From assembly GCF_900996235.1 (NCBI RefSeq), contig NZ_CAAJGM010000055.1:1-64000 (forward strand): a stretch of DNA of 64,000 nt, written 5' to 3'. Of the stretch, positions 11,452-20,021 are shown piece by piece. The position numbers and the translations under genes are program-made. Each line of letters starts with the position of its first letter. Position 1 is the first letter of the stretch. Under the pieces are notes generated by a model, which was given only the letters and a program-made list of their open reading frames with translations, ran no database searches and had not been told where the DNA came from. The stretch comes from Paraburkholderia sp. BCC1885. GTDB lineage: Bacteria > Pseudomonadota > Gammaproteobacteria > Burkholderiales > Burkholderiaceae.

Positions 11452-12336
11452 ATGCTCGCTACCCTTACCGCCGCGGTCTTTGTCGTGCTCTGGTCGACGG
11501 GCTTCGTGGTCGCCCGCGCGATCACGCCCTTCGCCGATCCCAATCTGTTCCTGCTGGCCCGCTTCGGCGGCACGGCCTTGCTGTTCGCACTTGCTGCGGG
11601 GCTCGCGCGCGCCGCGTGGCCGCGCGGGCGCGACCTCGGCAAGCATCTGCTCGCGGGCGCACTGCTGCAAGGCGTGTATCTCGGCGCCGGCTACTGGGCC
11701 GTGGCTCAAGGCCTGAGCGCCGGCGTGATGGCCCTGCTCGGCGCCCTGCAACCGTTGCTGACCGCGGCCGTGGCCGCCCCGCTATTCGGCGAGCGCCTGT
11801 CGCGGCGCGGCTGGGCAGGCATGGCCCTGGGCCTTGCGGGCGTCGTGCTGGTGCTGCAACCGAAACTGACCGCAGCGGCATCGCACGCCCCACATCTGCC
11901 GCACGGCGCGGCGCCGGGATGGCTGGTGGTGACCGTGTCGATTCTGGCGATCGGCGCGATCACGGCGGGCACGCTGTTCCAGAAGACCTCCCTCGCCCGC
12001 GCCGATCTGCGCAGCGCCAGCGCCGTGCAGAACTTCGGCGCAGCGATGGTGGCCGCGATCCTCGCGCTGGCGTTGGACGAGCATCGCTGGGTAGCGGCGT
12101 CGGCGACGCTGTGGGGGTCGCTTGCGTGGGGGGTCATCATGCTGTCCGGCATCAGCGTGACGTTGCTGGTCTGGATGGTCCGGCGCGGCGACGCCTCGCG
12201 GGCCACCGCGCTGATGTTTCTGGCGCCGCCTCTCGCAGCCGTCGAAGGCTATCTTGGGTTCGGCGAAACGCTTCTGCCGGTGCAGGTCGCGGGCTTTGTG
12301 CTGGCGCTGCTCGGGGTGTTGCTGGCGCGCTCGTAG
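11452..12336 (+). CDS. EamA-family (DMT) transporter
   Basis: A 294-aa inner-membrane protein of the drug/metabolite transporter superfamily, with about ten hydrophobic segments in two repeated halves. The N-terminus VFVVLWSTGFVVAR and the mid-protein GALQPLLTA with LFGERLSRRGWAGM are typical EamA signatures; the second repeat ends FLAPPLAAVEGYL. The frame is open far upstream, but that part is a shadow of the UbiB-like gene. The ATG at 11452 gives a family-like start although its ribosome site is weak. The substrate is unknown; metabolite or amino-acid efflux is the usual role. Confidence 0.85.
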   Translation: MLATLTAAVFVVLWSTGFVVARAITPFADPNLFLLARFGGTALLFALAAGLARAAWPRGRDLGKHLLAGALLQGVYLGAGYWAVAQGLSAGVMALLGALQPLLTAAVAAPLFGERLSRRGWAGMALGLAGVVLVLQPKLTAAASHAPHLPHGAAPGWLVVTVSILAIGAITAGTLFQKTSLARADLRSASAVQNFGAAMVAAILALALDEHRWVAASATLWGSLAWGVIMLSGISVTLLVWMVRRGDASRATALMFLAPPLAAVEGYLGFGETLLPVQVAGFVLALLGVLLARS

Positions 12337-12359
12337 CGGTTGCACACGGCGGCTGGCAC

Positions 12360-12379
12360 GGCGGGTTTCGTCACCCGCC
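12360..12379. terminator. Hairpin between convergent genes
   Basis: GGCGGGT, loop TTCGTC, ACCCGCC: a perfect 7-bp stem between the ends of the EamA gene and the L,D-transpeptidase gene. There is no T tract on either side, so it is a weak bidirectional terminator candidate. Confidence 0.35.
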
Positions 12380-12442
12380 CGGCCGGCTCGTGGTCTGTAG
12401 GCCCGTGGACGCCTGTCAATTGCATGTGGGTTGAGTGGCCTT

Positions 12443-13420
12443 TTAGTCTGCCGTATCCGCGCCAGCCGGGACTTTCGCTTCGGCCTTGCCGCCCGGTGCC
12501 GGCGACCACGCCGGACGCGTCTTGCGTTCCGAATCGACCACGACGATATAGCGCCCCGCCCACGGCGTCACCTGACGATCGCTATGCAGCACCCACAGCG
12601 ACTGGCCCGACTCGACGAGCGCCTGATACTCCGCGTCGAGAATGCCGTAGTGATCGAGGAAGACATTCAGCGACGCGGGAATCCGCACGCATCCCTTCGA
12701 ATGGCGAATGCCGAGCAGCGGTTCGAGCTTGTCGGGATCCGTCGCGTGCATCTGAAAGCGCATCTGCGACATGCCGCCCTTGCCCCAGCCGCGTTCGCCC
12801 TGAGTCCAGCCGAGATCGAAAATCCGCATGTCGCGCTTGCCATAACCGCGAATGCCATTCTGATTCATCGTGCCTTCGGCGCGAAAATCCATATTATCGG
12901 GGGTATGCTCGAACACGCCGAGCGGCGTAACGAAGTGATCGAATTCGCCCGGCCTGCCCGTCGCCACCGGCGCGGCGCCGATCATTACCCACTTATCGGA
13001 CGGCGTGGGACGAAAATAGATGAACAGCGCCTGGACATTGGCATTGCGATCGACCAGCACAATATATTCACCCGCGAGACTGCCGAGTTGATTCTGTTCA
13101 AGCGCCGCTTCGAGCCGCTCGCCATATTCCTGTTGGACTGTTGCCGGCACATTCAGACGGCGCTTCACGTCGCGTGCAAACAAGGCGCGTAATAACAGCG
13201 CCCGATGCGGGTCGACTAGGCCCGCGGCGTCCGGCGCGGCCACGGAGGAAGCCGTTATATCGACAGGCGGAGCGGGATCGCGATTCGGCGCGCCGGCCGC
13301 CTGTGCGATAGAGAAAGCCAACGGGAATAATGCGGCACCGAACCATGCACGGCCTATACTTTCAACCCGCAATCTGTTGCGCCTGACGATACGACAATTG
13401 ATTCCAATGCATGGGTTCAT
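12443..13420 (-). CDS. L,D-transpeptidase (YkuD domain)
   Basis: A 325-aa exported protein with a signal-like N-terminus (basic, then AALFPLAFSIAQA). The YkuD catalytic domain lies around residues 115-260; H225 in MHATDP and the HSKGCVRI motif with C244 and R246 are the expected active site. Such enzymes form 3-3 cross-links in peptidoglycan or attach lipoproteins to it. The inserts around MDFRAEGTMNQNGIRGYG fit the larger gram-negative subfamily with a long N-terminal region. The start at 13420 has no obvious ribosome site and may be internal. Confidence 0.85.
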   Translation of the reverse strand: MNPCIGINCRIVRRNRLRVESIGRAWFGAALFPLAFSIAQAAGAPNRDPAPPVDITASSVAAPDAAGLVDPHRALLLRALFARDVKRRLNVPATVQQEYGERLEAALEQNQLGSLAGEYIVLVDRNANVQALFIYFRPTPSDKWVMIGAAPVATGRPGEFDHFVTPLGVFEHTPDNMDFRAEGTMNQNGIRGYGKRDMRIFDLGWTQGERGWGKGGMSQMRFQMHATDPDKLEPLLGIRHSKGCVRIPASLNVFLDHYGILDAEYQALVESGQSLWVLHSDRQVTPWAGRYIVVVDSERKTRPAWSPAPGGKAEAKVPAGADTAD

Positions 13421-13811
13421 TGTGTTTTTTTCAGTGGCTGGTCAAGCCGTTTTTTGTAGTCCGTTTTTTGTAGTCATTACGCAGTCGAGCAAACCCGCCT
13501 TTCATCGATCCTCAAGCGGCTTATTCCGCGTCCAGATGCACGCACGATATTACTCAGCGCATCTGTTTCTGTCGATCATCGTTCGGCTTGAATGCAGCTT
13601 CAATATCCGCCATTTATCTGACACTACGCTGACGCGATTAAATCGCCGGGCAAACTGCCCGGCTGATTTTGGGCCGTAACGGCCGCCGTCGAATCAGATG
13701 CGGCAAATGCCCGGCGCGAAACGGTATTAACCGGCAAAATAGCTGGCAGCAATGACGATTCACCGTTCGGCCAGATCACTTCGCACGGCCGCACACTCGC
13801 CAGGGAAAAAC
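13421..13811. promoter_or_regulatory. Divergent region between ldt and nadE
   Basis: About 390 bases of lower GC without a convincing gene. Two features stand out. A perfect 14-base tandem repeat, CCGTTTTTTGTAGT twice (13447-13474), lies 27-54 bases upstream of the transpeptidase start. A hairpin GCCGGGCA-AAC-TGCCCGGC (13645-13663), flanked by AATC and T-GATT so that the stem extends with one bulge, is followed on the plus strand by TTTT. The hairpin could end a short plus-strand transcript. Confidence 0.4.
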
Positions 13812-14663
13812 ATGATCCAGGACGACCCGACCGTCCGCCAACGGCACATCGCTGCAGAACTGCACGTCACGCAAGATTTCGTCGCAGAGCAGGAAATCGA
13901 GCGACGCGTCGCGTTTCTCGCGCAATACCTGCGAGAGAGCGGTCTTAAGACTTACGTGCTCGGTATTAGCGGCGGTGTCGATTCGACCACGGCAGGACGG
14001 CTCGCGCAGCTTGCGGTCGAACGCCTGCGCGCCGGGCAGTACGAAGCGCGCTTCGTTGCGATGCGTCTGCCTTACGGGATCCAGCAGGACGAAGCGGATG
14101 CGCAGCAGGCGCTCGCTTTCATTCGCGCCGACGAAAACCTCACCATCGACGTCAAGCCGGCGGCCGACGCCATGCTCGCGTCACTGGCCGCGGCCGGCGT
14201 GCCGTTTGCCGATCACGCGCAGCAGGACTTCGTCCACGGCAACATCAAGGCAAGGCAACGCATGATCGCGCAGTATGCGGTGGCGGGATCGCGCGCCGGC
14301 GTCGTGATTGGCACGGATCACGCGGCCGAGTCGGTCATGGGATTTTTCACCAAATTCGGCGATGGCGGCGCGGACGTCCTGCCGCTCGCAGGTCTCAACA
14401 AGCGCCGGGTGCGCGCGCTTGCCGGCGCATTGGGCGCGCCGGACGCACTCGCGCACAAGGTGCCGACAGCGGATCTGGAAATGTTGCGTCCGCAGCGTCC
14501 GGACGAGGATGCATACGGCATCCCATACAACGACATCGATGATTTTCTGGAGGGTAAGCCGGTCGCCGCAGCAGTCCGCGAGACCGTATTGCGTTTCTAT
14601 GAAAGCACGCGGCACAAGCGCGCGCTGCCCTACACGCCATTCGACTGGCCGGCCCGGCAGTAG
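13812..14663 (+). CDS. nadE: Ammonia-dependent NAD synthetase
   Basis: A 283-aa enzyme for the last step of NAD synthesis: deamido-NAD plus ATP and ammonia to NAD. The P-loop SGGVDST near residue 55 and the later GTDHAAESVMGFFTKFGDGGADV segment are diagnostic of the short, ammonia-using NadE without a glutaminase domain. The frame is open 20 codons earlier, but the ATG at 13812 has the AGGGA ribosome site and gives the standard N-terminus. No neighbour is related; it is probably transcribed alone. Confidence 0.93.
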   Translation: MIQDDPTVRQRHIAAELHVTQDFVAEQEIERRVAFLAQYLRESGLKTYVLGISGGVDSTTAGRLAQLAVERLRAGQYEARFVAMRLPYGIQQDEADAQQALAFIRADENLTIDVKPAADAMLASLAAAGVPFADHAQQDFVHGNIKARQRMIAQYAVAGSRAGVVIGTDHAAESVMGFFTKFGDGGADVLPLAGLNKRRVRALAGALGAPDALAHKVPTADLEMLRPQRPDEDAYGIPYNDIDDFLEGKPVAAAVRETVLRFYESTRHKRALPYTPFDWPARQ

Positions 14664-14683
14664 GCCTCTTATAGACCACCCGC

Positions 14684-14950
14684 TCAGCCGGGCGGCGGAT
14701 TTTCTTCGTCGAACAACTCGCTGCTAGCGGTTAGCGCCCTGCCGGCCAGGTGCTTGCCCTGCAATTGCCGGGCGATCACTTCACCAACATACGGGCCGTC
14801 CGCCGACAGTTCGACTGCGGCATACGCCTCGGGCGTGCCGATCTCATGGACCGTCACGCTTTTCGCGTAGTGTCCTAGCTCATGCTGGAGAAACTCGCGC
14901 ACTTCCTGCTCGGAGCAGGATTCAGCGATGTTCCGGACGAACAGGTTCAT
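14684..14950 (-). CDS. Small RRM-like (RNA-recognition-motif) protein
   Basis: An 88-aa protein whose start MNLFVRNIAE resembles an RNP2 strand and whose AYAAVELS resembles a weak RNP1 strand, with the beta-alpha-beta spacing of an RNA-recognition motif and an acidic tail. Aromatic RNA-contact residues are few, so RNA binding is uncertain. It is convergent with nadE (20 bases between stops). Confidence 0.65.
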   Translation of the reverse strand: MNLFVRNIAESCSEQEVREFLQHELGHYAKSVTVHEIGTPEAYAAVELSADGPYVGEVIARQLQGKHLAGRALTASSELFDEENPPPG

Positions 14951-14980
14951 GTTTGCAACGTCCTCGGCTTGACACCCGCG

Positions 14981-15115
14981 TTAGCGGCCGCGGCGGTCCG
15001 TGCTGCGAATCCGCACAGGCTGAAGACTGGCACGCGCCTTGGCCTCTGCAACGGCAGCCGCACCGGTGATCAAAGCTGCGCCGAAAGCGGCCAATGACAG
15101 ATAAAAGGCAATCAT
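14981..15115 (-). CDS. 44-aa single-span membrane protein
   Basis: A short gene, starting at an internal ATG of a longer open frame. The protein begins MIAFYLSLAAFGAALITGAA (one membrane helix) and ends in a basic tail, RIRSTDRRGR. The start is chosen because a very strong GGGGAG ribosome site lies 8 bases upstream. It reads in the same direction as the RRM-like gene, 30 bases away. I do not recognise a family. Confidence 0.55.
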   Translation of the reverse strand: MIAFYLSLAAFGAALITGAAAVAEAKARASLQPVRIRSTDRRGR

Positions 15116-15427
15116 TTCAAATCTCCCCTTCGAATTACGTCCTGTTGTCAGGATAGACGGCATCGACCGTAAATACGGCGCGACACGTGATCTTGAGCAA
15201 TTTCGATTCCAGTCATCGTACCCCAGCAAAGCCTGCCGAATCACGCTGGAAAGCACAATGCGCTGTTGGCGGCGCATTTGACAGGTCGTGCCGCTGATAC
15301 CACCCTTTACAGGCAGCGCCGAAAATACTCATTAATGCACTGTACCTGAATAAGCGCCTGGACAAATACGTAAACCGCGCTGTTTGATGCAGTCGCAACA
15401 TTTTCGGCGGTTGGGGTATGCATTATT
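15116..15427. other. Intergenic, nothing recognised
   Basis: About 310 bases of moderate GC between the 44-aa gene and the exported protein at 15428. No gene, strong hairpin or clear promoter was seen; it presumably holds the promoter for the small genes downstream on the minus strand. Confidence 0.4.
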
Positions 15428-16042
15428 TCAAGGTTCGCCGTCGTGAGAACCGGTCGCCACGTTGACGCCGCTCACATCGCAAGAGTCCCGTCCAAAGCCT
15501 GCATAAGCCGCGGACCAGTTGCCGGTAATCGCGGCCTGCGCATCGCTCAGGCTCAGTTTGCCCTCGCAGACGCAATGTTTGAGATGGACGACAAAGCGTG
15601 CCTTGCGGCGCTCGCCGCTGGTGCCCGCCCAAGGCAACAGGTCGAGATTGGCCGGCGCGTCCGGCGAGCCGCCCAGCAAGACGGGCACGCGCCGGTCGAG
15701 GGCGTAGTCGGCGCTGTCGTCCGCGCCAATGCCACGTTCGGCGAGCAGACGTTGCTTGTGCTGCATCATCACGTCGACGGGGGGCGAGACGGCGTCGACG
15801 TAATCGGGACGGCAGATCGTGTCGGCAATCGACTGCTGGGTGACGCGCTCGTCGAGCATCGCCGCAGTTTGGGCCGTGGCCTGACCGGCGCGCGATGCGG
15901 CGAGCGCGCCGACCATCACCAGCAAACCGATACGTGCAACCCGCCCGGCGTCACATGCGTAGGCCCGCTCAAACGCGCGCAAGACGCCAGATTTTCTACT
16001 GCGCAGCGCGTCGCCACGCCTGCCTGCCTTTCCTGGATTCAT
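15428..16042 (-). CDS. Exported protein with HNH-like domain lacking the key His
   Basis: 204 aa with a signal-type helix (RIGLLVMVGALAASRAGQATAQ, about residues 37-58). The rest matches a pattern seen in many small bacterial proteins: TICRPDY...SPPVD, a GIGADDSADY segment, then a VPVLLGGSPDAPANLDLLPW stretch, and near the end LSDAQAAITGNWSAAY. In relatives the middle motif reads DH-x-(I/V)-P and is thought to be an HNH-nuclease-like fold. Here it is LDRRVP, so the His is missing and nuclease activity is unlikely. Cys residues suggest a disulfide. Function unknown. Confidence 0.6.
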   Translation of the reverse strand: MNPGKAGRRGDALRSRKSGVLRAFERAYACDAGRVARIGLLVMVGALAASRAGQATAQTAAMLDERVTQQSIADTICRPDYVDAVSPPVDVMMQHKQRLLAERGIGADDSADYALDRRVPVLLGGSPDAPANLDLLPWAGTSGERRKARFVVHLKHCVCEGKLSLSDAQAAITGNWSAAYAGFGRDSCDVSGVNVATGSHDGEP

Positions 16043-16346
16043 TCGTCAGCGCGCCAGGCCTTGACGCGGAATGGTTAAATTCGCAGGACAATTAAAACAC
16101 ATTCACCCCGGACGGGGGCAATTCGAGCCGGCGGACGGACTCCTGACCTGGATCTGGCCGTAAGCGCGTGTCTCAAAAAGCCATCCACGCCGGCGGCTTG
16201 GGCCGGCGCAAGTGCAAAGGATGCTGCAGATTGCCGCACCCTTCGCCGCAAGCCTGTGCGCGGCCTTCACCGCGCGTCCAACCGCGCGCTTACCCAGTGA
16301 GCGCAGTGCTTCACGCGCAACAATCTTTCTCTCGCCCGCTACCGGC
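16043..16346. other. Intergenic, nothing recognised
   Basis: About 300 bases between the S10 peptidase gene end and the exported-protein gene start. A short CGCCGG/CCGGCG stem near 16190-16207 is the only structure seen; no T tract follows. No gene supported. Confidence 0.35.
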
Positions 16347-18002
16347 CTAACTTGGCCTGCGCGCCTGCAAATCACGGATGCGCGCCACCGCCCCGGTGTT
16401 GCTGACCGTGGCGTCGTACATGGCAGCGAGATCCGCCTTCAATGCCGTGCGCGAGTGACCGTCGAGATACACCATGTGTCCCGACGGATAGAAACGCGCC
16501 GAGAGGTTCTGGCGCACCTGCGGACTGACGAGCGGCATCTGCTGCAGGTCGAGCACGGTCTGGTAGAACGGCGTGACGAAGTCGAAAAAGCCGTTCGCGG
16601 ACAATACTTTCAGGTCCACATTGAGCGCCATGACCGCCGCGAGGTCGCCGGCGGTGTAGAGAATCACGTTGCCTTTCGCGTCGACGCCCTTCTGGGCGCC
16701 GGTCGGATCGATATGGCTGAAGTCCCAATACTGGAAAGCCTGATTGTTCAGATCGGTAAACGACGAGTTCGATGTGTAGAGCAACTGCTCGTTCAGATAG
16801 ACGTTCCACATGGTCGTGTAGACGCCCGTTACCGCCGTCATGGTCGGATCGTTGCTGCCGGAATTCGGATCGATCTTGCCCGCGATGCCGGTTTCGATAG
16901 CCGTCACGCGACCGTCATATTCGCCAAGCGCGAGCCCCTTCGATTTGAGCAAGGTGGTGAGAAACAGCGAGTTGCCGCGACTGTCGTAGCCGGCAATGTC
17001 GAGGCTCCATGCCAGTAGCGTGGCCTTGTCGATGCCGGTGTATTCGCTTAGCTTTTCGACCGTCGCCGGATCGGTGGCCGGCACCTTGCGTAATGCCGCC
17101 AGATAGTCGGTACGCGAGAACTGGGCAACTTCTTCGGCGAACTTGCCGAGATCGGTCGGCGTGGGCGCCACGCCGAGCTTCTTGTGATACCACGCGTCGG
17201 CAGCAGCCGTGGGCAGCGCGCCGACGGGATTGCCCGACTGCGTGTAATCGAGAATCGACGACTGCAGCGTAATGCCGTTCAGATCGACGCCGTCCTCGTG
17301 CAACAGATACGCCAGCACGCAAGTGCGTGCGGTGCCGTAGGACTCGCCATACAGATACTTCGGTGAGTTCCAGCGATTGTTTTTGGTCAGAAAGCGCTTG
17401 ATGAACTGTTTGATCGAGGTCGCGTCCTGATCCACGCCCCAGAAGTCGCGGTTCTTGCTAGGCGCGACCGCCGCCGAATAGCCGGTGCCGATTGGATTGA
17501 TAAAAACCAGATCGCTCTTGTCGAGCAGACTGTCGGGATTGTCTTCGAGCGAATAAGGCGCGGGCGGCGTGAAGCTCGGCATCGCCGTTTTGATCCGGCG
17601 CGGCGCAAATGAGCCGAGCAGCACGAATACCGAGGAAGAGCCTGGCCCGCCGTTATAGAAGAACGTGACGGGGCGCGTGTCTTCCTTCTGGTTGTCCGCT
17701 GTGAACGCCACATAGAACATCTTGGCGTTGGGCACGGAACTGCTCGAGTCGACCGTCACCAGGTGGCCGGCTGTTGCGGTGTAGGCAATCTTACGTCCGC
17801 CGATCACGACGGAGTGCTTCGTGACGGCGGCGTTCTCCGTCGTATCCGTCACAGAGTCGTCGGGGCCGTTACCGTAGGCAACGGGATCGAAGAATGGCTG
17901 ACTGCCGGCTGGGTGCGCCGCTTTCGCGGCCGCTCCGGCGGGCGCAGCGTGAGAATTATGAGGCGACTGTGGACTGCCGGAAGCTGACTCGGTGTTCGTC
18001 AT
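16347..18002 (-). CDS. Serine carboxypeptidase-like peptidase (family S10)
   Basis: 551 aa, alpha/beta-hydrolase fold. The NGGPGSSS oxyanion motif, the nucleophile Ser in YGESYGT, an Asp in NGFFDFVTPF and a His in PSGHMVYLDG form the S10 pattern. These enzymes remove C-terminal residues from peptides at acid pH. The ATG at 18002 with a GGAG site is preferred over the upstream 26 codons. No Sec signal peptide is visible; the N-terminus is a Ser/Ala/Pro-rich stretch of about 40 residues. It lies 148 bases downstream of the S53 peptidase on the same strand and may be cotranscribed. Confidence 0.87.
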   Translation of the reverse strand: MTNTESASGSPQSPHNSHAAPAGAAAKAAHPAGSQPFFDPVAYGNGPDDSVTDTTENAAVTKHSVVIGGRKIAYTATAGHLVTVDSSSSVPNAKMFYVAFTADNQKEDTRPVTFFYNGGPGSSSVFVLLGSFAPRRIKTAMPSFTPPAPYSLEDNPDSLLDKSDLVFINPIGTGYSAAVAPSKNRDFWGVDQDATSIKQFIKRFLTKNNRWNSPKYLYGESYGTARTCVLAYLLHEDGVDLNGITLQSSILDYTQSGNPVGALPTAAADAWYHKKLGVAPTPTDLGKFAEEVAQFSRTDYLAALRKVPATDPATVEKLSEYTGIDKATLLAWSLDIAGYDSRGNSLFLTTLLKSKGLALGEYDGRVTAIETGIAGKIDPNSGSNDPTMTAVTGVYTTMWNVYLNEQLLYTSNSSFTDLNNQAFQYWDFSHIDPTGAQKGVDAKGNVILYTAGDLAAVMALNVDLKVLSANGFFDFVTPFYQTVLDLQQMPLVSPQVRQNLSARFYPSGHMVYLDGHSRTALKADLAAMYDATVSNTGAVARIRDLQARRPS

Positions 18003-18150
18003 GTTCGCTCCATCGGATTCGTTTATGTCATTAGCGTCATATAGGCGCCGGCGAGGCGCTGTCTCAACTCCACGACCCACTCTGCCTGAGACTGCCCAGG
18101 CTCACACCGCGAACAGGTGGCGGGTCGCCGCGCGCCTGCCCGGAAGACGA

Positions 18151-19710
18151 CTATAGTGCCGCAGCGACTTTCTGACCATTGGGGCTGCCAAGCCCCGTAC
18201 ACGCATCCCAGCCTGCCGATGCTTCATAACCGCCGTTGTTGCCTTGCGTTATGTCGCGCAAGGCGCCCGGCGTGGCATACAGCTTCGGATTGACGAAGCC
18301 CGCCGGCGAGCCGTTGGCTGCATTGATGCGGGCAATCAGCGCGGCCCACAGCGGCGCCACCGCGCTGGTGCCGCCCACCACCGTCTGCGAACCGTCGATC
18401 AGTACGTCGTAGCCGCTGTCGGGCGACGCGTCGCCTGCCACGTCCGGCACACCGCGTCCGGTAAGCGCGGTTTTGACGCCCTCGTTGCTGGTGGAGGACA
18501 GGCCCTTCTGCCACGTCGGCACCGCAAACGCGGTGCTGACGCCGCCACCGGTCGAGCCGCCCTGAGCACCGTCGTTCCACACCACTTCCTTCGAGATGGT
18601 CTGGCCCGAAGCCGTCAGGCGCGTTCCGCCGCACGCCAGCACGTAGGGGCTGGAGGCGGGGAAGTCCACCACGTTGCCGCTGCTCGCGCCGTCGCTCGAA
18701 CCGCTGTCGCCCGAGGCCACGCAAACCGTCACACCCATGGTGGCGGCGGCTTGCAGCACGCTATTGAACGCCTGTAGCGACTGCGCGGTCCACGACGACT
18801 CGGGGCCGCCCCAACTGATCGAAATGACCGAGGGCTTGTTGGTGGTGTCGTGAACCGCGGCGCTGACTGCGTCGATAAAGCCCGCGTCCGTGTTCGGCGT
18901 GAAGTAGACCGCGACTTTCGCGCCCGGCGCGATGGAGCCGACCACTTCGATATCGAGCGTGACCTCGCCATCCGGCCCGTTGGCGTCGCCAGTAGGCTTG
19001 TTGGCGCCTTTGTCGACGCCCACCGAGACCACGGTAGGCGCGCTCACGCCAAGATTCGAGAAATAGGTTTGCAGATCGGAGGTTTCATATCCGCCGCCCA
19101 GTTCGATGATGCCGACGCACTCACCGCTGCCGTCGCCTTGCGGGAACTGGTAAAGCTCCGCGACCTGCAACGGCGTGAACGAAGCGGGTTGCTGCGCCCT
19201 GGACGCGTGGATCGGCGGCCGGATACGGAAGTGCGGACGCGCCTGCGGGCGATTATCGAGCCCCAGCACGGCCGTCACGATGCCGGATAGATCATCGGGC
19301 ACGCTGATCGTGCCGGTATGGTCGCGATACTGCCCCGCAGACTGATGCTGATAATGCTGCAACTCGACGCTGAACGCCGTCTGGAACTGCGCAATGGTGC
19401 CGCCCAGCACCACCGTGCGCGCGGCCGGATCTTCGCGCACCACCGTCAGGCCGGCCTGCGCGGCAAACGTCCTGACCTTGGCGAGGTCGTCTGCCGCCGC
19501 GCCGAACTCTTTCGCAAAATCTTCGCGCGACAAGGGCTTGACGCTCGGGTCGCCTGCCTCGATTTTGCCGAGCAACGCGTCGAACTTCGCCTGCGCGTGA
19601 CGGCGCAAGACCACGTGCACTTCAATGTGTTCAGCCGGATTGCAATTGCCGACCAGGGTCGAACCTTCCGCGACTGATCGCTCACTTCCTTGCAGGGGAT
19701 GCTTGGCCAT
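18151..19710 (-). CDS. Sedolisin-family acid peptidase (S53, pro-kumamolisin type)
   Basis: 519 aa: an N-terminal prodomain (to about residue 165) and a catalytic domain. The Glu-Asp pair is in GEVTLDIEVVGS (Glu and Asp four apart), the oxyanion Asp in ASGDSGSSDG, and the nucleophile Ser in GGTSAVAP; the C-terminal calcium loop RDITQGNNGG...GWDACTGLGSP is present. Start ATG at 19710 with GAGGAG about 10 bases upstream. There is no obvious signal peptide (MAKHPLQGSERS), as in several bacterial sedolisins whose export route is unclear. It is upstream of the S10 peptidase. Confidence 0.9.
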   Translation of the reverse strand: MAKHPLQGSERSVAEGSTLVGNCNPAEHIEVHVVLRRHAQAKFDALLGKIEAGDPSVKPLSREDFAKEFGAAADDLAKVRTFAAQAGLTVVREDPAARTVVLGGTIAQFQTAFSVELQHYQHQSAGQYRDHTGTISVPDDLSGIVTAVLGLDNRPQARPHFRIRPPIHASRAQQPASFTPLQVAELYQFPQGDGSGECVGIIELGGGYETSDLQTYFSNLGVSAPTVVSVGVDKGANKPTGDANGPDGEVTLDIEVVGSIAPGAKVAVYFTPNTDAGFIDAVSAAVHDTTNKPSVISISWGGPESSWTAQSLQAFNSVLQAAATMGVTVCVASGDSGSSDGASSGNVVDFPASSPYVLACGGTRLTASGQTISKEVVWNDGAQGGSTGGGVSTAFAVPTWQKGLSSTSNEGVKTALTGRGVPDVAGDASPDSGYDVLIDGSQTVVGGTSAVAPLWAALIARINAANGSPAGFVNPKLYATPGALRDITQGNNGGYEASAGWDACTGLGSPNGQKVAAAL

Positions 19711-20021
19711 TGTTTCGACACTCCTCGATGCACAGCCGCGAGGCTGCGCGTTAATCCCGGCGGGCACGCGCCTGATTTACGACTCGAACCACTGCAATGC
19801 GGCACAGCCCACGCGGGAGTCTGGTTGCTAGGACATCGTCATGCCGTCCGACAAATCCATTCGAACACAGTTCCGGGTTGCGCAACAGTTGTCCGAATGG
19901 CTAATGCCCATCCATGGATCGCGCAGGTATGATGCTGCAGCGGCAAACCCGCCGTTGTATTGGCCCGTGCGCCCACCGTGCGCGCCCGCCGAAAATTCCG
20001 AGTGAATTAGAGGAACGTTCC
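19711..20021. other. Divergent intergenic region
   Basis: About 310 bases between the sedolisin and DUF1993 genes, which point away from each other, so promoters for both should lie here. No clear -35/-10 pair or strong inverted repeat was seen. Confidence 0.35.

Noticed and set aside
13377..13679. 100-codon plus-strand frame upstream of nadE
   Set aside because: Overlaps the start of the L,D-transpeptidase gene and a tandem repeat; no coding features.
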